Assembly: GCA_009746045.1 (NCBI GenBank)
Contig: RPFO01000079.1
Location: 5,586,161-5,615,029, forward strand
Direction of reading: 5' to 3'
From: Mesostigma viride
Taxonomy: Eukaryota; Streptophyta; Mesostigmatophyceae; Mesostigmatales; Mesostigmataceae
DNA length: 28,869 nt
This document shows positions 14,001 to 21,660 of this stretch, one piece after another. Position numbers and translations under genes: made by a program. How positions within the stretch are numbered: the first letter of the stretch is position 1; each line of letters begins with the position of its first letter. A model generated the notes under the pieces. The model saw only the letters and a list, made by a program, of their open reading frames with translations. It was not told where the DNA came from and made no database searches.

Positions 14001-14571
14001 GCAGCTTGGCCCAGTTTGCTACCGGCTGGCACACGTTTTCAGTGAATTTTGGGCTCCAGATTTAAATGCAACGTGCGGTTTGAGGCAGGGGAAAACATGC
14101 GTGGACGATAGGAATTATAGCACCGGCGGGCTTCAAAGTGCCGGACGGCAGGCGGTACCACCACTCCGTGGCAGCTTGGCCCAGTTTGCTACCGGCTGGC
14201 ACACGTTTTCAGTGAATTTTGGGCTCCAGATTTAAATGCAACGTGCGGTTTGAGGCAGGGGAAAACATGCGTGGACGATAGGAATTATAGCACCGGCGGG
14301 CTTCAAAGTGCCGGACGGCAGGCGGTACCACCATTCCGTGGCAGCTTGGCCCAGTTTGCTACCGGCTGGCACACGTTTTCAGTGAATTTTGGGCTCCAGA
14401 TTTAAATGCAACGTGCGGTTTGAGGCAGGGGAAAACATGCGTGGACGATAGGAATTATAGCACCGGCGGGCTTCAAAGTGCCGGACGGCAGGCGGTACCA
14501 CCACTCCGTGGCAGCTTGGCCCAGTTTGCTACCGGCTGGCACACGTTTTCAGTGAATTTTGGGCTCCAGAT
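2015..14571 (+). repeat. 170-bp satellite array, 74 monomers
   Basis: Head-to-tail tandem repeat. Using the word GAAAACATGC as phase marker, monomers begin at 2014 (imperfect), 2187 and 2361, then every 170 bp to 14431, with a last partial copy ending at 14571. Monomer 1 is 173 bp (3-bp insertion near 2106) and monomer 2 is 174 bp (4-bp insertion near 2269). All 71 later steps are exactly 170 bp. By eye the inner copies are identical and carry CCATTCCGTG. The two leftmost copies and two of the last three (14162 and 14502) carry CCACTCCGTG instead. A 170-bp period is not a multiple of three, and the reading frames found inside are not conserved genes. A unit close to nucleosome length is common for centromeric or heterochromatic satellites, but nothing here proves such a role. 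Confidence 0.97.
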
Positions 14572-15019
14572 GGGTGGTCCCACGCGGAATGGGGTAGATT
14601 TTTGCAAGAAAAAAACGCTAATTTCAATCGTCCGAAAACCGGACATTGCGCCGAAATTCTTGCCGAAAATTTGGCAGCCGAGCGAATTTTTCGCCGGACG
14701 GACTTTGCGCCGAAATTTTTTGTCTGCCGTGCTTCGAACTCAACCGACTCCTGCTGTTGCGTGCACTTTGTCCGATGCCTGCAGGCCACGCACGAATTTT
14801 GCGACCGAAATATGACGACTAGACAAGTTTATCGACGACCTACATCGATCTATTGCCACTTTTGAAGTCCTTGGCTTGCTAGCAGCTTTTGATTATCAAT
14901 GCCGGGAACAAAATTGCCGAAATTTTTTATTGAATCAGTACATATATGTGCACATGTCCGTAATTTTATCATTCGCAATTTTGACATTGTCGGAGTATTT
15001 GACAACTTAGGCATTGCGC
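14572..15019. other. spacer with recurring GCCGAAATT words
   Basis: No gene is supported here. The left part contains several scattered copies of a short word, GCCGAAATT or near variants (about 14650, 14664, 14710 and 14917), suggesting a degraded simple repeat. The small open frames crossing it on both strands have no recognisable composition or motif, and some borrow satellite sequence at their left end. The right part is AT-rich and probably serves as 3' flank of the minus-strand ORF that ends at 15020. Confidence 0.5.
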
Positions 15020-15622
15020 CTAGAAAAAGGTGCCCCATCCGTCGATGTCAAAATCGCCGAAGGAGTACACTCCCTGGTACTGGTCTCCCCTGTAGTTGGG
15101 AGGCTCGCCTGTATACATTTTGGTGTTCCACTTGGCCCCGCCGTTCTCCGCAGCAGCCAGGAACTCCTGCTGGGCCTCGGCCCTCAGGCGCATCATTGAT
15201 ACATTGGGAGAGCCCGGAATTTCCGTGCTCTCCACCACCACTCTCGCCTGATTGTCAGGCACGCATTGGTAAGCAGGGTTCAAATCTGAATCGGGTGGCA
15301 CCAGATCGATCATGCCATTGCCGAACGCAATGACACCTGCACCCCACTGTGCAGAAGGTCCGAGCAACTCTACATCAATTCTGATGTTTGCAGCGTGCTC
15401 ATTTTTGTCGACCATCACATAGGTATGCTGAGAACCGAAAATATTGCTCTGCTCCATTTGTGACAGTGTTAAATTTCGGCAAGGTTGGCTGCTTGCAATC
15501 GACAGGAAATTGGTGACCCCGACAGCCAGACGCGCAAGGGTTATAACTGCAGGTAGAACCCAAAATTTGTCGATAAGGAGTAATGGAAGGGCACGACCAC
15601 CAGTCACTAGTATTCGCTTCAC
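15020..15622 (-). CDS. hypothetical protein, possible multi-exon gene
   Basis: Open frame of about 200 codons with coding-like composition, not recognised. The last 150 residues look like a soluble, acidic domain rich in Asn, Asp, Pro and aromatics. It has a Gly/Tyr/Asp-rich C-terminus (YSFGDFDIDGWGTFF) but no catalytic motif I can name. The first 50 residues are hydrophobic and could be a signal or membrane segment, or translated intron. There is no ATG at the head: the frame opens after a stop near 15640, and the first start-like codon is GTG at 15622. CTGCAG at about 15549-15554 (TACCTGCAG on the coding strand) could be a 3' splice site, with the neighbouring frame (15560-15659) as an upstream exon. 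A direct repeat TTGTACTAG (about 15721 and 15739) lies upstream. The coding call is moderately sure; the 5' structure is not. Confidence 0.5.
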   Translation of the reverse strand: MKRILVTGGRALPLLLIDKFWVLPAVITLARLAVGVTNFLSIASSQPCRNLTLSQMEQSNIFGSQHTYVMVDKNEHAANIRIDVELLGPSAQWGAGVIAFGNGMIDLVPPDSDLNPAYQCVPDNQARVVVESTEIPGSPNVSMMRLRAEAQQEFLAAAENGGAKWNTKMYTGEPPNYRGDQYQGVYSFGDFDIDGWGTFF

Positions 15623-15777
15623 CGGACACCTTTTTCAGCTTCCGGATAAAATTCAGCAAGAGCAGCGGCGATTAGATACTAAATATTGCGTTATTGGTTC
15701 GTACCGTACCCAGACAAAAATTGTACTAGTGACGCAATTGTACTAGGCGGAATGACAACTGCGCCCGGCAAATAAGT

Positions 15778-15992
15778 ATTTATTGCTCCAACCCCACAAA
15801 AAACTTGTTCCGGAGCTGTTCGAAGCGAAGAGCAATGGAAGGGATCGGACCCGAGCCAGATTTGAGTGCGGAACATGATGGCTGGCCTACCTCACTCCGA
15901 ACATTAATGTGGACCCGGGTTCGAATCCTGTCAGTGCTATTCGCTTCGAACAGTTCCGGAACGATTTTTTTTGTGGGGGTGGAGCAATAAAT
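15778..15992. mobile_element. 215-bp fold-back element made of inverted tRNA-like halves
   Basis: The ends read ATTTATTGCTCC and GGAGCAATAAAT, and the two arms remain alignable all the way to a centre of symmetry in GGCC (15884-15887). The outer ~50 bp of each arm match closely, including GTTCCGGA, CTGTTCGAAGCGAA and the C-rich block. The right arm contains GGGTTCGAATCC, a perfect pol III B-box (about 15918-15929), with TGGCTGGCC upstream in an A-box-like position. The left arm carries the diverged inverted counterpart (GGGTCCGATCC on the minus strand). No clear target-site duplication is visible. It could be a MITE, a head-to-head SINE duplication, or a hairpin RNA precursor. A transcript of the whole would fold into one long hairpin. 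Confidence 0.75.
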
Positions 15993-16248
15993 TCTCGACA
16001 TGCAGAAACAAATGTCGAATAGATTGTGCAAAAAAATATCGAAATCCTTATCATTATTTAAATATACAGCATAAAATTATGTTGCAGTAAAAAATAACTG
16101 TTAATTGAAGGCCGCAAAAAATTATCAACTACCCTTAAACTTGACCACAGAAAGATCTCGAAAAATATATACAATATATGCGGCCACCTTTTTACACCCT
16201 ACTGAAGCCCCACTCTAAAGATATAATACGAGCCGAAACTAGGGCGTC
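15993..16248. other. AT-rich spacer, 3' flank of the transposase-like gene
   Basis: AT-rich sequence between the fold-back element and the 3' end of the minus-strand gene. It contains several A- and T-runs and TATATA words (about 16166-16178). I see no open frame with coding character and no repeat that recurs elsewhere in the window. It probably contains the 3' UTR and polyadenylation region of the gene that stops at 16280. Confidence 0.4.
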
Positions 16249-16270
16249 GTCTACCCGCAGCGAGACCCCA
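16249..16270 (-). repeat. 22-bp palindrome family, diverged copy (CTGCGGG subtype)
   Basis: On the minus strand this reads GGGGTCTCGCTGCGGGTAGA. It is the same subtype as the copy at 26020-26041, in which the PstI core CTGCAG is replaced by CTGCGG. It sits 10 bp downstream of the stop codon of the transposase-like gene, in the likely 3' UTR. Confidence 0.7.
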
Positions 16271-16279
16271 ATTTCTTGT

Positions 16280-19200
16280 TTAAGTCGGTGCCGGCCCCTC
16301 CGGGGCTTCATCCTTGATCACCAGCGTAGTAAGCCACTTGTCGAGCTCCTTGCTCATCCTGATGTCGGCACACATTCCGTCGCTGCGCACGCGTGCTTCT
16401 AGCCGGAGAGCCGGAGCGACGCAGAGATAGCAATTCACAAGCTCGGGCTGGCGTGACGGTGGCCAATCCTCAACGTTGAGCGTGAAATGCAGGGGGTCAT
16501 GCTTATCCCGCTTCCAAATCCGAACGGGAAGAATGCCGTTCCCGGCGAGGAACAGCTCCTTCTCCCGTCCGTTCCGGCCCTCGACCCACCTCTCGAAGTT
16601 CTCGTCTAACACGATCGGCCCGGCTTCGCTTACAACCTCAGCCAACCAGAACGGGTGGATGGGATCGTGATCCGTGTCCTTGTCCGATGGAACTGCCACA
16701 TAGTCGTGGAGTCTCATCTGCCGGCCCATCGCCTCCCGCTTGTCCTTCAGCTGCTCCCCCCGCGTCACCATGCGAACCGGAGGGTTGGGCTGGCTCGGTG
16801 GCAGCAAACGGACAGTTTTCATCGAGCTTCCTGCATCATTGAACTCGATGATAAACGACCACTCGCTTAGACATCCCTCAAACCGCCCAGCCAAACAGGG
16901 CGGACAGTAGCAGGAATAGCGCCTAATCATCAAAAGGCCAGGGTCGGACTTGTCCAGTCGCCACCAATGCGCCTTCTTGATGCCAGGCACCTCCTCAACC
17001 TCCGCGCGTCGGCCGGACTCGACGTCCTGTCATCAAATAGTTAGGACAAAAAGAATACCGTTCAAATTAGCAAAATTGACCAAAAACCAATAAAACAGGG
17101 TATAGCTGCAGAGAGACCCCTTAAAAAAAAAATTAACGACAAGACATCAAGTGATCAAAATTCGACACAGGGTATAGCTGCAGAGAGACCCCATTCGAAT
17201 CATAATAACAACGTACGACAAGATATAAGTGATCAAAATTCGACACAGGGTATAGCTGCAGAGAGACCCCATTCGAATCATAATAACAACGTACGACAAG
17301 ATATCAAGTGATCGAAATTCGACACAGGGTATAGCTGCAGAGAGACCCCTTCATACCGATAGAACAAGCGAAATTTCATACCTAAAAGAAAAGCAACCCA
17401 TTGACAGTATATAGGGTCTCTCTGCAGAGATACCTTTATTGGGTTTGAATTTTTATAGAACAGCGGCAGTTGACGTCTTAAAACCTGAAATAACACAAAA
17501 TCCCGTACCGGGGGTAAAAGGAAGAAGTGGCGAGTGACGTTCTCGGCCCGCGCGCGGGCCGACTCCCTGCTCGATGTCTTGCCGCCCTGCCAGTTCTGGT
17601 TCAAGTAGGCGACTAGCTGGTGGGTCTCAAGTATGTGCTGGTTTTCGGGAATCCTCTGCATTTCCCTCAAGACGCACTTGCACTTCGCTCCTTGACCATC
17701 CACCTCCCCCTTCCCATGCTGCTCCCCCATGTAGTGGAACTCAAAGGCCTGCAGGTCGGGATCCCCCATGAGCAGACCGTTAATCTGGTTAATCACGTAC
17801 CTGGACTTAAACTGCACCGCGCAGTTGTCCGAGCACATGTACAGGTTTCGCACCTCTACCCCTACTTCTACCCGCAGGGTTTCCAGAATCTTGCGAAGAG
17901 CGTATACGAGTGCGCGCTCGCCCCGCTTGATACTGGAATCCCCCAGGAAAAAGAAGACGCGCTTTTCCAGCTCGCCGTTGAGCCGATAACGCACGATCAT
18001 GGGCATCAGGATGTGGCTGCGCTTGTGGAAGTACTGCGACTGCAGTTGGACGTAGCTGCTGTTCTCGTAGTTCTCGGCCCAGTCGCCGTGCACGAGCACG
18101 TCCCCCTCTCTCAGATTCTTCTCCCGATCCTTGATTGTATCCGCCTGCGACCAGGCCGTAAAGCAGTGCACGGTGAACTTGTCCCACATCTTAAGAATCT
18201 CGTCCCGCAGCTCAGCTGGGGTGGACCTCATTTGGACTTGCTCGGGCCGCTTCACCTTCTTCGCCGCCCTGCCATCGGTCTCGCCCTGTTTCGCAAAGGT
18301 CCGCAGACAGTTTCGATTTGCAATAAAATCGCATTTCGATAAGATAACTGCAACTCACAAAGGGTCTCGCTGCAGCTATAGGTCACAAAAAAAAAAGTCA
18401 ACAACATATTAACGGAGAAATAAAATCGAAACCAACTCACATTCACCCGTCGGGTCACAGTCTGCTCCACCATCTCGAACTTGAACCAATTCAGAATCTC
18501 CGTGGAATTCTTGTCCCGATCACACTGCACCCAGTTATTATGGATGCCGCATGATTCCTCAGGACAGAACCCCTCCACACACGCCATCTTCAGTATGCGG
18601 TGAACCCTCTCCGTCCTCGGCACCCCATCTTCGTCCTCCACCAGCCTCTCAGAAATGTCGAGGTCTTCCAGGTCCCGTCCCCGCCATTCATCTTCCCCCT
18701 CCCCCTCTTCCATCCCCCCGCCCATTCCGCCCCCTTCACGCAGCCCGTTATCCCTGCCGTCAGTCTCGGCGGACACCGGGCAGTGAAAGTGCTTGATCCA
18801 GTCCGTCGAGTGAATGGCTTTCCACATTCCGCAAGTACCGTCCGGCTCTCTGTACTTGGAGCATCCCGCACACTCCGCGCCACACTTGCAGTTCTTGCCG
18901 TGGTTCGCATTGGAGTGCTTGGTCCACGCCCCCATGGCCGACTGCATGGTGACGTGCTTCTCACACGCGCACAGGTTCCTCTCCTTCCACTTGCCCTTGA
19001 TGCAATCGGGCGCGTATTTGCAGAAGGTCGTGTAGCCCACGTGAATGCCCACGTCCTTATCATACTGGTTACTCCTTTTGTTCCAGTACGCATGCTTTTC
19101 GAGAAAGTGATTGTACATGTCCTCCTTGGAGGTCATGTAATAGCGCGCTCCCTCAACGGCGACGAGCACCCCGTGATTGCCACGACCCTCCCTGCTGTAA

Positions 19201-20365
19201 GTGCGCTTGACATCCTTCATCTGGGAGGAGGCGCGCGACTCATCATCGTGCATCCACGCGTCCACTATCGCGTCAATCACGAATTGCGGCAAAGGGCGCC
19301 CCTTGCGAGCCTGCGCGTGTCTGAGGTAGTCCAACTTCTGCTGCCTTCGTATCGCGCGAATTCCGCGAATCTTCTTGGCGTCCATCCCCGTCAGGTTCTC
19401 CAACTCCGCGGCCGAAAACTCCTTCTCCAAGTCGTCACCACAGTAAAGCGTGGACATCAGCACCATCCTGACGTCTCTGTCTGCGTCGCTTTTGGTCAGA
19501 CCATCAAAAAAGCCGTTAATCCGAGCCACCCAGAACCTGTTCAGTTCTGCCATCCGCTCCTGATTGTAAAGCTTTTTCGCCTCCTCATGATACTTCCCGT
19601 GACCTAGTTCAGCGGCCCTAGAGTTAAAGCCAGCAATCATCTGGTCGAAAGCCGGCCCCCGCCCCTCGGGTTTTGTCATCGCCTGAGCCGCTTCAAACGC
19701 CTGGTCAGCGAAATATTCCCCAATAACCCTCTTTGATTTCGAGTATTCTCCCGGCCGCTTGACTTCCTTGGCTTCAGGCTGCGCTGGATTCTGGTTCTCA
19801 TCTCCGAAAACCCTTTTTGCGCCAGTTGACTGCTTCGTCCCGGTGTTCAACTTAATTGCACTGAATCCTGGACGACCGGACGCAAGGGCGAAAACTCCCA
19901 CCCGTTCGCGTGCTGCATGCCATGACGACCGGCACAACGAAATCCATGCAAATCGAGTATCGTTGGGAAAAGCGACAATTACAGACAAAGTTCGAAAGTG
20001 TATCATTTTTTACCACGATTGGGGTCTAGCTGCAGCTAGACCCTTAGAGGGGCTTTTTCCGTTAGACGAAAAGATTACCTGATGTGGTGAACTTAGCATA
20101 CCCCGACCAAGATTGGGGTCTCGCTGCAGCTAGACCCTTCATTGCGGCGTGCGATTGTTAAATCACAGACTTCTGATTCATTAATTTTATAGCAACCATA
20201 AAGAGGGTCTAGCTGCAGCGAGACCCTTGAATTTAAGCTATTGCTTGTGGTTATAAATGGTCTAGCTGCAGAGAGACCCCAATAAGGACGAAAAGATTTC
20301 AGGTTTTCCTCACCTTCGCGGCTCATTCTCTTATTAGTTCTCCCAGAACACTCAGATACCTGCAT
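16280..20365 (-). CDS. DDE-type transposase-like protein, four predicted exons, 1000 aa
   Basis: Predicted join on the minus strand: 20365-20314, 19867-18441, 18285-17509, 17026-16280. Together these are 3003 nt, in frame, ending in TAA. Splice sites read AAG|GTGAGG...CCAG|GA, AAT|GTGAGT...ACAG|GG and CCG|GTACGG...ACAG|GA. Residues ~300-380 and ~447-466 are Cys/His-rich, probably zinc-binding. Residues 557-690 look like an RNase H-fold nuclease: D561 in GDWAENY, D646 in MCSDNCAVQFK, and HGKGEVDG at 683-690 with D689 or E687 as third acid. This D...SDx...HGKG-DG pattern is shared by a large group of transposase-like proteins of animals, algae and oomycetes. Residues 791-804 (C-x-C-x2-C-x7-C) form another Cys knuckle. 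About 860-945 (HDYVAV...PFWLAEVV) resembles a chromatin-reader or BAH-like module, a weak inference. No in-frame stop was found, so it may be active or domesticated. I saw no terminal inverted repeats bounding it. Exon 1 is the least certain part. Without splicing there are two long frames overlapping by 4 bp. Confidence 0.75.
17098..17349 (+). repeat. ~79-bp tandem repeat carrying four palindrome copies
   Basis: Palindrome copies start at 17098, 17170, 17248 and 17327, a spacing of 72, 78 and 79 bp. Each reads GGGTATAGCTGCAG followed by AGAGACCC. Between them the sequence repeats as CATTCGAATCATAATAACAA, then CGTACGACAAGATAT, then AAGTGATC and AAATTCGACACA, with few changes. The first unit is the most diverged. 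All four have the asymmetric form (TATAG left, AGAGA right), so they were multiplied together locally rather than acquired separately. Confidence 0.9.
17413..17435 (-). repeat. 22-bp palindrome family, single inverted copy
   Basis: GGGTCTCTCTGCAG followed by AGATACC on the plus strand, that is, the opposite orientation to the four tandem copies just upstream. It lies 74 bp inside the donor end of predicted intron 3. Paired with the 17098-17349 copies it makes the intron RNA able to fold on itself. Confidence 0.8.
18286..18440 (-). other. predicted intron 2 of the transposase-like gene (155 bp)
   Basis: The donor AAT|GTGAGT is strong. The acceptor GCGAAACAG|GGCGAG has a weak pyrimidine tract but is the only one found that keeps phase 0 and avoids stops. 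The upstream frame happens to stay open through the intron, so the unspliced frame would run to 18252 with an unlikely hydrophobic and basic tail. A palindrome-family copy and an A10 run (T10 on the minus strand) lie inside. An alternative acceptor at TTGCAG (about 18346) gives the wrong phase. Confidence 0.6.
18362..18383 (-). repeat. 22-bp palindrome family, copy in intron 2
   Basis: GGGTCTCGCTGCAG then CTATAGGT on the plus strand, an asymmetric variant in opposite orientation to the tandem copies of intron 3. It sits near the middle of a 155-bp predicted intron. Confidence 0.85.
19868..20313 (-). other. predicted intron 1 of the transposase-like gene (446 bp)
   Basis: The donor GAAG|GTGAGG is near-consensus. 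The acceptor CGTCCAG|GATTC follows a pyrimidine-leaning stretch. Phases match (1 nt + 2 nt = GGA, Gly). Without it, the reading frame would start at ATG 20006 and add about 46 residues of ordinary-looking sequence, so a start at 20006 is a real alternative. The intron model gains weight because four palindrome copies lie in it, as in the other two introns. Confidence 0.5.
20022..20280. repeat. cluster of four 22-bp palindrome copies in intron 1
   Basis: Copies at 20022-20043 (GGGTCTAGCTG plus its exact reverse complement, a perfect palindrome), 20116-20137 (TCTCG left, CTAGA right), 20205-20226 (TCTAG left, CGAGA right) and 20259-20280 (TCTAG left, AGAGA right). Each differs from its neighbours mainly in the two 5-base arms around the invariant CTGCAG, with the GGG/CCC ends kept (first G lost in the last copy). 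The intervening sequences are unrelated, so these copies were not made by simple tandem duplication. Confidence 0.9.
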
Positions 20366-20705
20366 GGCGAGAATAACAAAAATAACACAGTAGCATTGAT
20401 AAAATTGTTTATCAGAAAATATATATACTAATTACAGTATATTTTGCAAAAGATTTTATAATATATTGTGAATAGCATGGTTAAATTCCACATACTTTAA
20501 TAATATGGTATGTTAAAGTATATAGAATCATTATTTAGTAAATCATTTACAAGAAAAAGTGGTATAGACTATTATTATTATATAGTTCGGCAATCTATGA
20601 TAGTAAGACGTACCGGATGTCAGGTTTATCAGCGGCTCCAGGGCTATAGCGTCTCGCTGCAGCGTGATTGTTTGGTGCTATGACTGATTTCAGTAGATGT
20701 GCAGA
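20366..20705. other. AT-rich intergenic region, possible promoter of the minus-strand gene
   Basis: Strongly AT-rich stretch upstream of the first predicted exon of the transposase-like gene, with many TATATA-like words (for example 20419-20427 and 20457-20466). It contains a 9-bp inverted repeat ATACTTTAA/TTAAAGTAT at 20492-20500 and 20513-20521. No open frame is supported. A degenerate palindrome-family copy sits at 20650-20664. Promoter function is inferred from position and composition only. Confidence 0.4.
20650..20664 (+). repeat. degenerate palindrome-family copy
   Basis: GCGTCTCGCTGCAGCG, with the GGG and CCC ends lost. The core and the left arm match the GGGTCTCGCTG half-site. It lies between the AT-rich spacer and a tRNA-like sequence. 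Confidence 0.5.
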
Positions 20706-20790
20706 AAAAAATTTATTTCCATGACCACACCAGGAATCGAACCCAGAACCTCATTGTACATTGACGCATGGTAACGATGTCAGCCAAACA
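20706..20790 (-). other. tRNA-like relic with pol III B-box and T-run terminator
   Basis: On the minus strand there is a TGGCTGACATC (A-box-like) followed about 44 bases later by GGGTTCGATTCC, a perfect B-box. The T-arm stem CTGGG/CCTGG pairs with one G-U. The middle (GCGTCAATG...TGAGGTTC) resembles a degraded anticodon and variable region. A T7 run follows about 20 bases after the B-box and would end pol III transcription. The 5' acceptor strand does not pair with TGTGGTC, so a working tRNA is unlikely. A tRNA pseudogene or the head of a tRNA-derived SINE fits best. Confidence 0.45.
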
Positions 20791-21103
20791 TCCGAATGTT
20801 CCCAGGTAAATGGGCTGGAGGTCGTCTCTTTTTATACCTGCGGCCACAAGCACGGGTGACGGCATATTGGATGTCGTCCAATCCGCTAGCTTGGTTCCAA
20901 AAGATGGGATCGAGCTTTTGCACCAGCGCCGCGCTTCCAGTTTTCAGTTCCGTGGGGAGGAACGAGGATGCCACGTTTCCAATTTTTTCAATACCGTTCA
21001 GCCCTGTGACGCCGCGTCCGTTTTGCGAATTGCGACCGTCCCATCGCCCATCGAAAAAGAAGCGCAGCCGCAGAGAGACCCCATAGCTGATACGAGCTGC
21101 CAT
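20780..21103 (-). CDS. possible exon of an unrecognised protein
   Basis: Open frame of 107 codons with balanced, coding-like composition between about 20830 and 21060 (for example NGIEKIGNVASSFLP and SGLDDIQYAVTRACGR). It is not similar to anything I recognise. At its left side CCGCAG|GTATAAA could be a donor, and beyond it the frame runs into the tRNA-like relic. At its right side a degenerate palindrome-family copy (CTCTCTGCGGCTGCG) could form the 3' splice site. It may be one internal exon of a gene or part of a dead mobile element. The ATG at the head of the frame is not trustworthy. Confidence 0.3.
   Translation of the reverse strand: MAARISYGVSLRLRFFFDGRWDGRNSQNGRGVTGLNGIEKIGNVASSFLPTELKTGSAALVQKLDPIFWNQASGLDDIQYAVTRACGRRYKKRRPPAHLPGNIRMFG
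21066..21082 (-). repeat. degenerate palindrome-family copy
   Basis: GGGGTCTCTCTGCGGCTG on the minus strand: the left half-site is intact, the PstI core has become CTGCGG and the right half is lost. It lies at the 5' edge of the possible exon ending at about 20830. Confidence 0.5.
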
Positions 21104-21268
21104 ATCGTTTCGACGTTTGCATGCTACCTGCTGGATTATAAAATCCTACGTTGATACCTGCCTGGTGCCGGAAGTTTACAAGGAAATCGGTCTGCTTTCG
21201 CCGCACAACGAAAAAAAGGTGAGCTTTTGCCGCATCCTGGATGGTAGGCTGACTAAAATTGTTCTATC
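21100..21268 (+). repeat. diverged direct repeat, copy A
   Basis: Pairs with 21661-21819. Shared blocks include CATATCGTTTCGACGTTTGC, ATGCTACCTGC, GGATTATAA, GATGGTAGGCTGACTAAAAT and others in the same order, with substitutions and small indels between. After the last shared word (CTAAAATTGT) copy A continues into unique sequence. Confidence 0.85.
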
Positions 21269-21660
21269 AAAAACGGCAACTAAACAGCGCATGCACGCCG
21301 ACGACACAGTTAGCCAGCTGGGCGAAGACATGTCCTTGCTGCCATCGCAAGAAACTCTATGTTGCAGCAAGAGTGATAAAAATGTCTGGCTTCCTTCTTT
21401 TCGTTGCTAGCTGCAGACATCTCGGTAGAGTCAGCTAAGCCGATCCTAATCCACATCTGGCATCCATCCCTTTAGTCTAGTTGCCATGGAGCGTTTCTTG
21501 GTCTCGCACATGTCGATCATGGTGGTGCTAGGCTTTCACTTGGGTCACCCTTTCCATGTTTGCTATGCCTTTGGTCTGGTTAGGTTATAGGTGTAGATGT
21601 GCACATACTGCATTTGCTGCGTTTCTAATCGGTGCTCCTGTTTGATGCTTTTTTTCCCCT
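21269..21660. other. unique spacer between the two diverged repeats
   Basis: No supported gene. A short open stretch from the ATG at 21486 on the plus strand gives about 34 codons before a stop and has no recognisable motif. TGCTAGCTGCAG near 21406-21417 echoes the palindrome core but lacks both arms. I see nothing else of note. Confidence 0.4.

Larger units (their letters stand above)
17027..17508 (-). other. predicted intron 3 of the transposase-like gene (482 bp)
   Basis: Bounded by CCG|GTACGG and GATGACAG|GACGTC on the minus strand, phase 0 on both sides. The protein goes from ...RHFFLLPP directly into DVESGRR..., which keeps the Cys knuckle downstream in frame. It holds five copies of the 22-bp palindrome family, four of them in a tandem ~79-bp repeat. 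Both flanking frames are open over long stretches and closed within the intron, which supports the boundary. Confidence 0.65.

Noticed and set aside
2015-14571. CENP-B box in the 170-bp monomer
   Set aside because: No sequence matching TTCGnnnnAnnCGGG was found in either orientation of the monomer.
17620-18342. 240-codon plus-strand open frame
   Set aside because: Antisense to exon 3 of the transposase-like gene, which carries recognisable D, SDN and HGKG motifs; the plus-strand product does not.
18252-18440. Frameshift mutation splitting the transposase-like gene in two
   Set aside because: The segment between the exons starts with a strong GTGAGT donor, ends in CAG at matching phase, and holds a palindrome copy like the other introns. 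An intron explains it without damage to the gene.
18600-19607. 335-codon plus-strand open frame
   Set aside because: It lies wholly antisense to the best-supported exon of the transposase-like gene. Its openness follows from the GC-rich codon use of the other strand, and its product shows no domain.
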